Shown here piece by piece: positions 32,458 to 41,484 of a stretch of DNA of 41,660 nt. Made by a program: the position numbers and the translations under genes. The notes below the pieces were generated by a model. That model had not been told where the DNA came from. It saw nothing but the letters and a program-made list of their open reading frames with translations, and did no database searches. This stretch comes from an uncultured Collinsella sp. (GTDB taxonomy: Bacteria > Actinomycetota > Coriobacteriia > Coriobacteriales > Coriobacteriaceae), in contig CAAGCW010000023.1 in NCBI GenBank assembly GCA_900768435.1, positions 1 through 41,660 of the forward strand. Reading direction: 5' to 3'. Numbering within the stretch: position 1 is the stretch's first letter; each line of letters begins with the position of its first letter.

Positions 32458-33217
32458 TCGCACCCTTCTTATCGCTGGTAACTGGAAGATGAACAACGAC
32501 GTCGCCGAGGCTGCCAAGCTCGCCGACGAGCTGGCTCAGGCTCTGCCCGAGGTTCCGGCTGGCGTCGAGGTGCTCGTCTGCCCTCCGACCATTGACATCA
32601 CCACGGTTCATGACCGCATTCAGGCTGCCCCCATCGCCCTCGGTGCACAGAACGTGTACTGGGAGGCCAAGGGTGCCTTCACCGGTGAGTCCTCTTGCGA
32701 CATGCTCAAGTCCGCTGGCTGCACCTACTGCATCATCGGTCACTCCGAGCGTCGCGACTACTTCCACGAGACCGACGAGGACCAGAACAAGAAGGCCAAG
32801 GCCCTCGTTGCCGCCGGTCTTGTTCCCGTCTTCTGCTGTGGCGAGTCCCTCGAGGTCCGCGAGGCTGGTACCTATGTCGAGCACGTCGTGAACCAGGTCA
32901 AGGCTGGTCTCGAGGGTCTCGAGATCACCTGCCCCAAGCAGGTCGTCGTCGCCTACGAGCCCATCTGGGCTATCGGCACCGGCAAGACCGCTACCGCCGA
33001 GGACGCTCAGGAGGTCTGCGGCGCTATCCGTGAGACCCTCAAGGAGATGTTCGGCGAGGAGCTCGCCAACGGCATCCGCGTTCTCTACGGCGGTTCCGCT
33101 AAGCCCGGCAACATCGCCGAGCTCGTCGCCAAGCCCGACGTTGACGGCGCCCTCGTGGGCGGCGCTTCGCTCAAGGCTGCCGACTTCGCCTCTATGGTCG
33201 TCAAGGCAGGCGAGTAG
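32450..33217 (+). CDS. tpiA: triosephosphate isomerase
   Basis: Interconverts dihydroxyacetone phosphate and glyceraldehyde-3-phosphate. The 255-residue TIM barrel shows Asn11 and Lys13 in AGNWKMN, the electrophile His97 in IIGHSERR, the catalytic base Glu169 in YEPIWAIGTGK, and the phosphate-binding LYGGSAKPGN. The ATG at 32450 lies inside the end of pgk (8-base overlap), indicating coupled translation. It is followed 5 bases later by gpmI. Confidence 0.98.
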   Translation: MPNRTLLIAGNWKMNNDVAEAAKLADELAQALPEVPAGVEVLVCPPTIDITTVHDRIQAAPIALGAQNVYWEAKGAFTGESSCDMLKSAGCTYCIIGHSERRDYFHETDEDQNKKAKALVAAGLVPVFCCGESLEVREAGTYVEHVVNQVKAGLEGLEITCPKQVVVAYEPIWAIGTGKTATAEDAQEVCGAIRETLKEMFGEELANGIRVLYGGSAKPGNIAELVAKPDVDGALVGGASLKAADFASMVVKAGE

Positions 33218-33222
33218 GACAT

Positions 33223-34776
33223 ATGGCACAGCGTCATCTTCCTGCACTCCTGATCATCATGGACGGCTGTGGCCTGGCTCCGGCCGATGGCGAGAACGCC
33301 GTCGCCGCTGCCAAGACGCCCTTCCTTGATAGCCTGTACGAGAAGTATCCTCACACCACGCTCGGTGCTTCGGGCGAGGACGTGGGCCTTCCCGACGGTC
33401 AGATGGGCAACTCCGAGGTAGGCCACCTCAACATCGGTGCCGGCCGCATCGTGTTCCAGGAGCTTTCGCGCATCAATAACGCTATCAAGGACGGCTCCAT
33501 CGCCAAGAACGAGATCTTCGTCAAGGCTATGGACGACGTCAAGGCTGACGGCAAGACTCTCCACCTCATGGGCCTTATGAGCCCCGGCGGCGTTCATTCT
33601 CACATGAACCACGTCGAGGCCCTGGTCAAGATGGCTGCCCAGCATGGCGTCAAGACCGTTCGCGTCCACGCCTTTATGGATGGCCGCGATGTCGACCCGC
33701 AGTCCGGTGCCGACTTCATGAGCGAGTTCTGTGCCTTCCTGGCTAAGATCTCCGAGGAGACCGGTTGCGACGCTCGCGTTGCCACCGTTTCGGGCCGTTA
33801 TTGGGCCATGGACCGCGATAACCGTTGGGAGCGCATCCAGCGTGCCTACGATGTCATGGTCAACGCGTCCGATGCCGATACCGACCCCGTGGCCGGTATC
33901 AAGGCCTACTACGAGAAGGATCCGCGCGGCGATGAGTTCGTCGAGCCCTTCGCTGCCCACAACGAGGGCATCCACGAGGGCGACGCGGCCATCTTCTTCA
34001 ACTTCCGTCCCGACCGCGCTCGTCAGATGACCCGCGTGTTCACGGACAAGGAGTTCGACGGCTTTGAGCGCGAGCAGATCAAGCTTTCGCACTTTGTGAC
34101 GATGACCGAGTACGATCCGACGTTTGACGTCGAGGTCGCCTTCCCCAAGACGTTCCCCGAGAACGTCCTGGCCGACGTTATCGCCGCCAATGGCCTGAAG
34201 CAGCTGCACACCGCCGAGACCGAGAAGTACGCCCACGTGACGTTCTTCCTCAACGGCGGCATCGAGGAGCCCAAGGAGGGCGAGGAGCGCGTGCTCGTCG
34301 CCTCTCCCAAGGTCGCTACCTACGATCTGCAGCCTGAGATGAGCGCTCCCGAGGTTACCGAGAAGCTCGTCGCCGCCATCAACGAGGATCGCGCTGATTT
34401 CTACATCGTGAACTTCGCGAACTGCGACATGGTTGGTCACACCGGTGTCTTCGACGCCGCCGTTAAGGCCGTCGAGGCTGTTGACGATGCTCTGTCCAAG
34501 GTTGTCCCGGCGATTCTCGCCAAGGGCGGCTTTGCGCTGATTACCGCCGACCACGGCAACGCCGATCACATGTTTGACGTTGCTTCCGACGGTTCCAAGC
34601 ATCCGTTTACGGCTCACACCACCAACCGCGTGCCGTTCATCATCGTTGATGATAAGGCCAAGCTCACCGGTATCGAGGACGGCCGTCTTTCCGATATCGC
34701 TCCGACCATGCTCACCATGGCTGGTATTGAGCCTTCCGCCGAGATGACGGGTCGCGTGCTCGCCACCGAGGCCTAA
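33223..34776 (+). CDS. gpmI: 2,3-bisphosphoglycerate-independent phosphoglycerate mutase
   Basis: Metal-dependent enzyme of the alkaline phosphatase superfamily that converts 3- to 2-phosphoglycerate. The 517-residue protein has metal-binding Asp14 in IIMDGCG, the phosphorylated Ser64 in GQMGNSEVGH, HAFMDGRDVDP, the RYWAMDRDNRW substrate loop, FNFRPDRARQM and the late metal site TADHGNADHM. Length is typical. The ATG at 33223 is 5 bases after tpiA with AGTAGGAC upstream, completing a pgk-tpiA-gpmI operon. Enolase is not adjacent. Confidence 0.97.
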   Translation: MAQRHLPALLIIMDGCGLAPADGENAVAAAKTPFLDSLYEKYPHTTLGASGEDVGLPDGQMGNSEVGHLNIGAGRIVFQELSRINNAIKDGSIAKNEIFVKAMDDVKADGKTLHLMGLMSPGGVHSHMNHVEALVKMAAQHGVKTVRVHAFMDGRDVDPQSGADFMSEFCAFLAKISEETGCDARVATVSGRYWAMDRDNRWERIQRAYDVMVNASDADTDPVAGIKAYYEKDPRGDEFVEPFAAHNEGIHEGDAAIFFNFRPDRARQMTRVFTDKEFDGFEREQIKLSHFVTMTEYDPTFDVEVAFPKTFPENVLADVIAANGLKQLHTAETEKYAHVTFFLNGGIEEPKEGEERVLVASPKVATYDLQPEMSAPEVTEKLVAAINEDRADFYIVNFANCDMVGHTGVFDAAVKAVEAVDDALSKVVPAILAKGGFALITADHGNADHMFDVASDGSKHPFTAHTTNRVPFIIVDDKAKLTGIEDGRLSDIAPTMLTMAGIEPSAEMTGRVLATEA

Positions 34777-34801
34777 TAGAAAACAAATACCGTTTTCTAG
34801 T

Positions 34802-34836
34802 AAGGGGGTTGTCCACAACCGGACGACCCCCTTTTT
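34802..34836 (+). terminator. terminator of the pgk-tpiA-gpmI operon
   Basis: A 13-bp stem with one G-U pair (34802-34814 with 34821-34833) and a six-base loop is followed by a T5 run. A textbook intrinsic terminator. Confidence 0.92.
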
Positions 34837-34895
34837 GGTATTTCTGCCATTTCTACCCCGTCCCTAAATGGCAGGTGGGGGAGTGTTGAAGGTTG

Positions 34896-34904
34896 TGGTA
34901 CAGT
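34896..34904 (+). promoter_or_regulatory. possible extended -10 of secG
   Basis: TGGTACAGT resembles an extended -10 (TGn followed by TACAGT, four of six). No -35 is recognisable. It lies 36 bases before the secG start in the gap after the gpmI terminator. Confidence 0.35.
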
Positions 34905-34940
34905 ACTGGAGTTTGAATTGTTCTATTAAGGAGCTTATCT

Positions 34941-35195
34941 ATGGGTCCGTTCCAGATTCTTCTGTTTGTCGTTTGGGCTGTTTCTGCCGTGGCGCTGACG
35001 ATTCTCGTTCTGATGCATTCCGGTAAGGGCACCGGCGTTTCGGATATGATTGCTAGCTCGCTGTATAACTCCAGCTCTGCCACGGGCGTCATGGAGCAGA
35101 ACCTCGATCGCCTGACGGTAATTATGGCCGTCATTTTTGCCGTGTGTGTCGTTCTGTGCATGTTCTTCTTCCCGCAGGGTATCGTCGGCTACTAA
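34941..35195 (+). CDS. secG: preprotein translocase subunit SecG
   Basis: Small accessory subunit of the SecYEG channel. The 84-residue protein has two hydrophobic segments (about residues 4-24 and 59-77). Between them is the family loop VLMHSGKGTGVSDMI, related to the LLQ.GKGGGLS motif of SecG. The ATG at 34941 follows AAGGAGC. It is monocistronic, between two terminators. Its place after the glycolytic genes is conserved in actinobacteria. Confidence 0.93.
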   Translation: MGPFQILLFVVWAVSAVALTILVLMHSGKGTGVSDMIASSLYNSSSATGVMEQNLDRLTVIMAVIFAVCVVLCMFFFPQGIVGY

Positions 35196-35219
35196 GCGTC
35201 GGCGTATATACGTTTGTAA

Positions 35220-35247
35220 AGGGTCCCGCATGTGCGGGGCCCTTTTT
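35220..35247 (+). terminator. terminator after secG
   Basis: AGGGTCCCG and CGGGGCCCT (one G-U pair) enclose a small CATGTG loop and are followed by a T5 run, 25 bases after the secG stop. Confidence 0.88.
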
Positions 35248-35360
35248 GTTTACAGACTTGTAACAGAGTCAAAATATCCCCACATACTTCGCCCAACTAA
35301 AGAAATTCTCGACCGTTAACCGGAATTAGCCCCAAATCGTGCATAAAATGCGCTACTGTA

Positions 35361-35389
35361 TTGCAAAACGTTGGTCTGTTGTGCATAAC
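35361..35389 (+). promoter_or_regulatory. possible promoter of the opp operon
   Basis: TTGCAA (35361-35366) and CATAAC (35384-35389), each four of six to consensus, are 17 bases apart, 100 bases before oppA. The -35 overlaps an AAAACGTT motif (35365-35372). The 240-base gap also contains the 10-bp palindrome GACATATGTC (35438-35447) and another -10-like TAAAAT (35344-35349), so the assignment is tentative. Confidence 0.4.
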
Positions 35390-35437
35390 CAGCCATAGCA
35401 GCGGACGGCGTTTTGATGGTTCGGATCGGATTGTCTC

Positions 35438-35447
35438 GACATATGTC
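35438..35447. promoter_or_regulatory. 10-bp palindrome between promoter and oppA
   Basis: GACATATGTC is a perfect palindrome 41 bases before the oppA start, in the presumed leader. It could be an operator, but a palindrome this short can arise by chance. Confidence 0.25.
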
Positions 35448-35488
35448 CGACTGAACATTTCTTTGTCCTATCTCATAAGGAGGATGGC

Positions 35489-37165
35489 ATGGCTGATTCT
35501 ATGTTCCACCAGCCCGTTATGGGTCGTCGCGCCTTTGTCGGCGGTACCCTTGCTGCGAGCTCCATGGCTTTTCTTGCCGCATGCGGCAAGAAGGGCGGCG
35601 ACGCTTCCGGTTCTGAGTCCGGTTCGACGCTGAACTTCTACATCAACAACCCGGTCTGCATCGACCCCTACAACGTCCAGGAGGATCAGGGCACTCAGGT
35701 CGAGTACCAGCTGTTCGATGCTCTGACCTCTTACGACGCCGAGAAGGGCAAGATCGTCCCGCTGGCTTGCGAGTCCTTCGAGGCCAACGACGACGCCACC
35801 GAGTTCACCTTCAAGATCAAGAAGGCCAAGTTCCACAACGGTGACGACGTTACCTCCAAGTCCTTCAAGCTCGCTTGGGAGCGTCTGGTCAACACCAAGT
35901 CGGCCATCGCTACCGAGTACGGTCCTTCCGAGGTCTCCTATCACCTTTCCATGGTCGAGGGCTATGACGATCTACTTGCCGGTAACGCTACCGAGCTCAG
36001 CGGTGTTACTTGCCCCGACGATGAGACCCTCGTCGTTAAGCTGTCTTCCGCTTACGCCGACTTCCCCTTCGTCGCCTCTCACCCGGCTCTGTCCCCGGTT
36101 CCCGAGTGCGCCGAGTCCGATGTTAAGAGCTTCTACCTTGCCCCGATCGGTAACGGCCCGTTCATGATGGACGGCAAGTGGGAGGATGGTCAGGAGATCA
36201 ACCTCAAGAAGTTCGACGATTACTATGGCGACAAGGCCAAGATCGATGGCATCCACTTCCAGGTCATCAAGGACGTGGAGACCGCCTACAAGGAGTTCCA
36301 GGCCGGTAACCTCGATATCTGCGACGTTCCCGTTGCTCAGATCGACGCTGCCAAGAAGGATCGCGGCGTGTCCAAGGACGGCTACACCATGGGCGACGGC
36401 GAGCGCATGCTGCTCGGCGCCGAGCCTTCCACCTACTACCTGACCTGCAACACCACGGCCGAGCCGTTCAACAACGCCGACCTGCGCAGGGGTATCTCCC
36501 TGGCCATTAACCGCGAGGCCATCTGCAAGACCATCTTCAAGGGTACCCGTACCCCCGCCGACGGCATTGTTCCTCCGGGCATCGATGGCTACAAGGAGGG
36601 CGCATGGGAGTTCTGCGCCTACGACGTCGACAAGGCTAACGAGTACCTCGACAAGGTTGCTCCTGCCGGTGCCAACGGCGACCGTGGCATTAACGTGACG
36701 CTGTCCTACAACCAGGACAGTGGCCACAAGGAGATCATGGAGTCCATCATCGGCGACCTTGCCAAGGTTGGCGTTACTGCTGTCTCCGATACCCCCGAGT
36801 GGTCTGCCCTGCTCGAGCAGTACCAGAACTTTAACTATCAGTTCGGTCGTCTGGGCTGGATTGCCGACTACCCGATCATGGACAACTTCCTGTATCCGCT
36901 GTTCCACTCCGACTCTCTCGGTGGCGACAACCGCTCTGGTTACAACAACCCCGAGTTCGACGCCAAGGTCGACGAGGCTCGTACCACGGTTGACGACGAA
37001 GAGCGCGTCGCTAAGATGCAGGAGGCCGACGCAATGGTCGCTGCCGACTGCCCGGTCATCCCGGTGATGTTCTACACGCACACCATCGCCGGCTCCGATC
37101 GCATCAAGCACCTCTATGTCGATCCGCAGAAGCACGCCGAGCTGGGTACCGCTGAGCTCGCCTAA
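35489..37165 (+). CDS. oppA: oligopeptide ABC transporter solute-binding lipoprotein
   Basis: Peptide-binding protein of the SBP_bac_5 family, 558 residues. The N terminus has a twin-arginine motif GRRAFVG (Arg13-Arg14), a hydrophobic stretch and a lipobox FLAAC with lipidated Cys32, so it is likely a Tat-type lipoprotein. Family blocks are LNFYINNPVCIDPYN, FTFKIKKAKFHNGDDVTSKSF, PIGNGPFMMDGKW and GRLGWIADYPIMDNFLYPLF, the last typical of OppA/MppA-like proteins. The ATG at 35489 follows AAGGAGGA. It is the first gene of a five-gene operon; a hairpin after it probably sets a higher amount than for the membrane subunits. Strong codon bias suggests high expression. The exact peptide range cannot be told. 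Confidence 0.92.
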   Translation: MADSMFHQPVMGRRAFVGGTLAASSMAFLAACGKKGGDASGSESGSTLNFYINNPVCIDPYNVQEDQGTQVEYQLFDALTSYDAEKGKIVPLACESFEANDDATEFTFKIKKAKFHNGDDVTSKSFKLAWERLVNTKSAIATEYGPSEVSYHLSMVEGYDDLLAGNATELSGVTCPDDETLVVKLSSAYADFPFVASHPALSPVPECAESDVKSFYLAPIGNGPFMMDGKWEDGQEINLKKFDDYYGDKAKIDGIHFQVIKDVETAYKEFQAGNLDICDVPVAQIDAAKKDRGVSKDGYTMGDGERMLLGAEPSTYYLTCNTTAEPFNNADLRRGISLAINREAICKTIFKGTRTPADGIVPPGIDGYKEGAWEFCAYDVDKANEYLDKVAPAGANGDRGINVTLSYNQDSGHKEIMESIIGDLAKVGVTAVSDTPEWSALLEQYQNFNYQFGRLGWIADYPIMDNFLYPLFHSDSLGGDNRSGYNNPEFDAKVDEARTTVDDEERVAKMQEADAMVAADCPVIPVMFYTHTIAGSDRIKHLYVDPQKHAELGTAELA

Positions 37166-37261
37166 GAGTTTGCAGCTTCCGTGAGGGTCAAGTATTTACG
37201 TAGACCTCATGGGAAACATACAGTTCTCCCTAACCTGGGGTAAACTGGCTGATGGTAATTT

Positions 37262-37296
37262 TGGGATGCCGGTCTGGCGATCGGCATCCCATTTAG
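37262..37296 (+). terminator. intercistronic hairpin between oppA and oppB
   Basis: A perfect 10-bp stem (37262-37271 with 37282-37291) and a ten-base loop are followed by TTTAGG, so termination is at most partial. An imperfect hairpin precedes it near 37181-37211. Same placement as the hairpin behind the binding-protein gene of the sialic acid cluster. Confidence 0.5.
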
Positions 37297-37321
37297 GTTA
37301 ATCCCTAGATAGGGGAGTGGT

Positions 37322-38359
37322 ATGGGTAAGTACATCGTTAAACGTGTGCTTCAGTTCATCCCGGTGTTTTTGGGCGTTACGCTGATTCTGTTCGCCCTCC
37401 AGAATATCGTGCCGGGAGATCCGATCAAGCTGATCGGTGGAGACAAGGCTCTGTCCCCCGAGGTAGAGCTTCAGCTTCGCGTGCGCTATCACCTGGTCCA
37501 GACGGACGAGGACGGCAACGCGATCCTTGACGAGAACGGCGATCCCGTTCAGACGTCGCTTGTAGACCGTTATCTGTATTACATGAACGGTCTGCTTCAT
37601 GGCGATCTGGGTAATTCGTACCAGCGCAAGCTGCCGGTTACGGAAATCTTTGCCCAGAAGTATCCGTATACGGTCAAACTTGCCGCGTGCGCCATCGTGC
37701 TCGAGGCAATCATGGGTATCGGTGCGGGCATCATTTCGGCGGTAAAGCGTTATTCCTTCTGGGATATTTTGGTTACGCTCACCACGTCGATCCTCGTTGC
37801 CGTCCCGGCTTTCTGGCTCGGTATGTTGCTGCAGCTGTTCTTTGGCGTCATCCTCAAGGATGCCACCGGCGGTGCATTCTCCATGCCGATTTCGGGTGCC
37901 GGCGGTTCCAGCTCTCAGTATCAGGATTGGATGCACTATGTGCTTCCAACCATTACGCTGGCTTCGGTTTCGACCGCCTATGCTGCCCGCATTATGCGCT
38001 CGCAGCTGCTTGACGTCATGAACCAGGATTACATCCGTACGGCAAAGGCCAAGGGCCTCTCCAATCGCGCGATCATCATCAAGCATGCGCTTAAGAATGC
38101 ACTCATCCCCGTCGTTACCTATATTGGTGTCGACTTTGGCGGCATGCTTTCGGGTGCCATCCTGACCGAGACGGTCTTTAACTGGCCCGGTATCGGCTAT
38201 GAGGTCTATCGCGCTATTAGCATGCGTGACTGGCCCATCGTTATGGGCGGCGTTACGCTCATCGTTGTCGTCGTCATGGTGATCAACCTGCTCGTCGACA
38301 TTAGCTATGCATTCCTCGACCCGCGCATCCGCCTTGGCGGTCCGTCGGATAAGGCCTAA
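37322..38359 (+). CDS. oppB: oligopeptide ABC transporter permease
   Basis: Membrane channel subunit of 345 residues. The N-terminal segment YIVKRVLQFIPVFLGVTLIL and the NIVPGDPIKLIGG loop are DppB/OppB signatures. The first extracellular region is extended and acidic (QTDEDGNAILDENGDPVQTS). The ATPase-docking loop reads YIRTAKAKGLSNRAIIIKHA. The ATG at 37322 follows AGGGGAGTGG. The next gene starts 14 bases downstream. Confidence 0.94.
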   Translation: MGKYIVKRVLQFIPVFLGVTLILFALQNIVPGDPIKLIGGDKALSPEVELQLRVRYHLVQTDEDGNAILDENGDPVQTSLVDRYLYYMNGLLHGDLGNSYQRKLPVTEIFAQKYPYTVKLAACAIVLEAIMGIGAGIISAVKRYSFWDILVTLTTSILVAVPAFWLGMLLQLFFGVILKDATGGAFSMPISGAGGSSSQYQDWMHYVLPTITLASVSTAYAARIMRSQLLDVMNQDYIRTAKAKGLSNRAIIIKHALKNALIPVVTYIGVDFGGMLSGAILTETVFNWPGIGYEVYRAISMRDWPIVMGGVTLIVVVVMVINLLVDISYAFLDPRIRLGGPSDKA

Positions 38360-38373
38360 GGGAGGTACGTCTC

Positions 38374-39309
38374 ATGCAGGAAACTGATTCTCAGTCTCAG
38401 GAGCAGGCTACCGCCACCAAGGCCGCATCTGCTCCCGCCAAGTCCCGCACGCTGTGGGGCGACGCTTTTAAGCGTCTTCGTAAGAACAAGCTCGCCGTTA
38501 TCGGTGTCTGCTGGATTATCATCGTCGTTTTGGTTGCCCTGACCGCCGATCTGTGGGCTAAGCCCTGGCTCGGTTCGCCGACGGCTTCCGACTCGACTAC
38601 CATGGCCGAGACGTCGCTGCTGGCTCCGTGTGCCGAGCACCCGTTTGGCACCGACGCCCTTGGCCGCGACATTCTCGTCCGCGTTATCTACGGTGCACGC
38701 GTTTCGCTGTCCGTCGGCATTATGGCCACCGCCATCTCCACGGTGATCGGTTTGGTCATGGGTGCTCTGGCCGGTTTCTACGGCGGAATCTGGGATACGA
38801 TCATCATGCGCTGCGCGGACATCTTCCTAGCGTTCCCGTACGTGCTGTTCGTCGTCGCCATGATCGCCGTTATCGGCCGTGGTCTTCAGAACGTCTTTAT
38901 CGCCATCGGTGTTCTCGGCTGGCCTTCGATTGCGCGTGTCTTCCGATCCGCGATCCTGACGGTCAAGGAAAACGACTATGTTGACGCTGCGCGCGCGATG
39001 GGTGCATCCGATGCTCGTATCGTCGTGCGTCACATCTTCCCGAACTCCGTCGCCTCCATCGTGGTCTACGCGACCATGAACATTGGTGGTGCCATTTTGA
39101 CCGAGTCCGCTCTGTCCTTCCTCGGCATGGGCGTTATTCCGCCTACGCCTTCGTGGGGCTCCATGATTCAGGACGGTCAGCAGTATCTTCTGACTGCTCC
39201 CTGGATGATGATCATGCCCGGTCTGGCAATTCTCTCGACGGTGCTCGCCTTCACCCTGCTGGGTGACGGTCTGCGCGACGCCCTCGACGTCAAGATGAAG
39301 GACGCATAA
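38374..39309 (+). CDS. oppC: oligopeptide ABC transporter permease
   Basis: Second channel subunit, 311 residues, OppC/DppC type. A hydrophilic Ser/Ala/Gln-rich N terminus is followed by LWGDAFKRLRKNKLAVIGV and the first membrane segment. HPFGTDALGRDILVRVIYGA is the family signature before the permease core. The docking loop is YVDAARAMGASDARIVVRHI. The ATG at 38374 has GGGAGG upstream. OppD starts 2 bases after its stop. Confidence 0.94.
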   Translation: MQETDSQSQEQATATKAASAPAKSRTLWGDAFKRLRKNKLAVIGVCWIIIVVLVALTADLWAKPWLGSPTASDSTTMAETSLLAPCAEHPFGTDALGRDILVRVIYGARVSLSVGIMATAISTVIGLVMGALAGFYGGIWDTIIMRCADIFLAFPYVLFVVAMIAVIGRGLQNVFIAIGVLGWPSIARVFRSAILTVKENDYVDAARAMGASDARIVVRHIFPNSVASIVVYATMNIGGAILTESALSFLGMGVIPPTPSWGSMIQDGQQYLLTAPWMMIMPGLAILSTVLAFTLLGDGLRDALDVKMKDA

Positions 39310-39311
39310 GG

Positions 39312-40403
39312 ATGAAGAAGAACAAGAACTATGTGGACCTGAAGGACCAGCCGGTTCCCGAGGGCCAGCATCTGCTCGAGGTCGATGACCTTAAGATGTA
39401 TTTCCATACCGAGGACGGTGTCGTTCGCGCTGTCGACGGTGTGTCCTACACGCTCGATCGCGGCGAGACCCTGGGTGTCGTCGGTGAGTCCGGCTCCGGT
39501 AAGTCCGTGACCGCCATGACCATCATGGGCCTCATCTCGATGCCTCCGGGAAAGATTGAGGGCGGAGACGTTCGCTATCGCGGTCGTTCTATCCTTGAGA
39601 TGACCGAGGAAGAGATGCAGCACATTCGCGGTAACGATATCGCGATGATCTTCCAGGATCCTATGACCTCCTTGAACCCGGTCTATAAGATCGGCAAGCA
39701 GGTGGGCGAGGGCCTTCGTCTGCATCGTGGCTACTCCAAGCAGGAGGCGCTTAAGCGCGCCACCGAGCTTTTGGACCTCGTTGGCATTCCCGAGCCCGAG
39801 AAGCGCGTCAATGAGTATCCGCACCAGTTCTCTGGTGGCATGCGTCAGCGCGTCATGATTGCTATGGCCCTTGCCTGCGATCCCGATATTCTGATTGCCG
39901 ACGAGCCCACGACCGCCCTGGACGTTACCATTCAGGCTCAGATTATTGAGCTTATGCAGGAAATGCAGGAGAAGAACGGCAACGCCATCATCATGATTAC
40001 CCATGACCTGGGCGTCGTCGCCGATATGGCCGATAAGATCATGGTTATGTACGCCGGCCGTCCTGTCGAGTTCGGTACTGCTGAGGAAATCTTCTACGAG
40101 AGCCGCCACCCCTACACCTGGGGCCTTATCCGCTCCATTCCGGAGCAGGCCATCGATGAGAAGAAGCCTCTTACGCCGATTCACGGCAACCCGCCTTCGC
40201 TCATGAACTTGCCTGAGGGCTGCGTGTTCTCTCCTCGTTGCCCCTATGCGACGGACAAGTGCCGCAAGCAGCGCCCCGAGCGCGTTGTCACCGAGTCTGG
40301 TCATTACTCTGCGTGCCACTACTCCGGTGACCCCGAGTTCCTCAAGAACGCTCCTGAGACGTCCCGTACGCGCAAGGATTCCAAGAAGGGAGGCGAGGCG
40401 TAA
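39312..40403 (+). CDS. oppD: oligopeptide ABC transporter ATP-binding protein
   Basis: Nucleotide-binding subunit of 363 residues. It has Walker A GESGSGKS, Q-loop FQDPMTSLNP, signature FSGGMRQR, Walker B ILIADEP and switch histidine ITHDLG. The C-terminal extension keeps four cysteines in GCVFSPRCPYATDKCRK and YSACHYSG, the cysteine-rich site seen in peptide-type ABC ATPases and reported to hold an Fe-S cluster in a mycobacterial dipeptide importer. The ATG at 39312 follows the oppC stop by 2 bases. The stop and the oppF start share one base (TAATG). Confidence 0.94.
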   Translation: MKKNKNYVDLKDQPVPEGQHLLEVDDLKMYFHTEDGVVRAVDGVSYTLDRGETLGVVGESGSGKSVTAMTIMGLISMPPGKIEGGDVRYRGRSILEMTEEEMQHIRGNDIAMIFQDPMTSLNPVYKIGKQVGEGLRLHRGYSKQEALKRATELLDLVGIPEPEKRVNEYPHQFSGGMRQRVMIAMALACDPDILIADEPTTALDVTIQAQIIELMQEMQEKNGNAIIMITHDLGVVADMADKIMVMYAGRPVEFGTAEEIFYESRHPYTWGLIRSIPEQAIDEKKPLTPIHGNPPSLMNLPEGCVFSPRCPYATDKCRKQRPERVVTESGHYSACHYSGDPEFLKNAPETSRTRKDSKKGGEA

Positions 40404-41431
40404 TGGCAGATACCAACGAGCGTACTCCGCTGCTGAAGGTCGAGCACCTCTCTAAGGAGTTTCCCGCTGAGTCCGGCATGTTCGCCAAGCGCTTCTCCAA
40501 GCGTGTCGTCTCTGCTGTGAACGACATTTCGTTCGAGATTTATCCGGGCGAGACCTTTGGCCTGGTCGGCGAGTCTGGTTGCGGTAAGTCCACCACGGGC
40601 CGCACCATCATGCGCCTGACCAAGCCGACGGCCGGCAAAGTGTTCTTCCAGGGCAAAGATGTTGCCGAGATGAGCAAGCATGAGATTAAGGACATGCGTC
40701 GCGAGATGCAGTTCATCTTCCAGGACCCCTATGCTTCGCTTAATCCTCGTATGACCATTGGCGAGATCGTCTCCGAGCCCATGACCATTCATGGCGTGGG
40801 TACCAAGGAGGAGCGCATTGAGCGCGTCCGCGAGCTGCTGGACGTCGTCGGCCTGAACCCCGAGCACATCAACCGCTATCCGCACGAGTTCTCGGGCGGT
40901 CAGCGTCAGCGTGTCGGCATCGCCCGCGCGTTCGCTCTGAAGCCCAAGCTGATCATCTGCGACGAGCCCGTTTCCGCTCTGGATGTTTCCATTCAGGCCC
41001 AGGTTCTGAACCTGCTCAAGGAACTGCAGGACAAGTTCGGTACGGCGTATCTGTTTATTGCCCACGACCTTTCCGTCGTGCAGCACATCTCCGATCGCGT
41101 TGCCGTTATGTACCTGGGCAAGATGGTCGAGGTTTCGGACTGGAAAACGCTCTATAGCGAGCCTCACCATCCGTACACGCAGTCGCTGCTGTCTGCCGTG
41201 CCGGTTCCCGATCCTGATATCCAGAAGACCCGCAAGCGCATCATCCTCGCTGGCGATCCGCCGTCGCCGCTGGATCCGCCGACCGGTTGCCGTTTCCACA
41301 CGCGCTGCCCGATCGCGCAGGGCATCTGCTCCGAGAAGCTTCCTGAGTTTAAGGAAGTTGCCCCGGGCCACTGCTGCGCCTGCCACTTCGCGGAGCCGTT
41401 CCCGATCAAGGAATCGCACATCGACCTGTAG
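40403..41431 (+). CDS. oppF: oligopeptide ABC transporter ATP-binding protein
   Basis: Second nucleotide-binding subunit, 342 residues. Motifs are Walker A GESGCGKSTTGRT, Q-loop FQDPYASLNP, signature FSGGQRQR, Walker B LIICDEP, D-loop SALD and IAHDLS. The C-terminal tail GCRFHTRCPIAQGICSE and GHCCACHF carries the cysteine cluster. The ATG at 40403 overlaps the oppD stop by one base, so the pair is coupled. It is the last gene of the opp operon. Confidence 0.94.
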   Translation: MADTNERTPLLKVEHLSKEFPAESGMFAKRFSKRVVSAVNDISFEIYPGETFGLVGESGCGKSTTGRTIMRLTKPTAGKVFFQGKDVAEMSKHEIKDMRREMQFIFQDPYASLNPRMTIGEIVSEPMTIHGVGTKEERIERVRELLDVVGLNPEHINRYPHEFSGGQRQRVGIARAFALKPKLIICDEPVSALDVSIQAQVLNLLKELQDKFGTAYLFIAHDLSVVQHISDRVAVMYLGKMVEVSDWKTLYSEPHHPYTQSLLSAVPVPDPDIQKTRKRIILAGDPPSPLDPPTGCRFHTRCPIAQGICSEKLPEFKEVAPGHCCACHFAEPFPIKESHIDL

Positions 41432-41484
41432 CCGGTTGTTATCGTCCGGGCCCGTGCTGGTCTTAGTTTTCAGAACGTCCTCGA

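Noticed and set aside
33085..34818. 577-codon minus-strand open frame opposite gpmI
   Set aside because: Antisense artefact of strong codon bias; gpmI has all catalytic motifs on the plus strand and its terminator lies within this frame.
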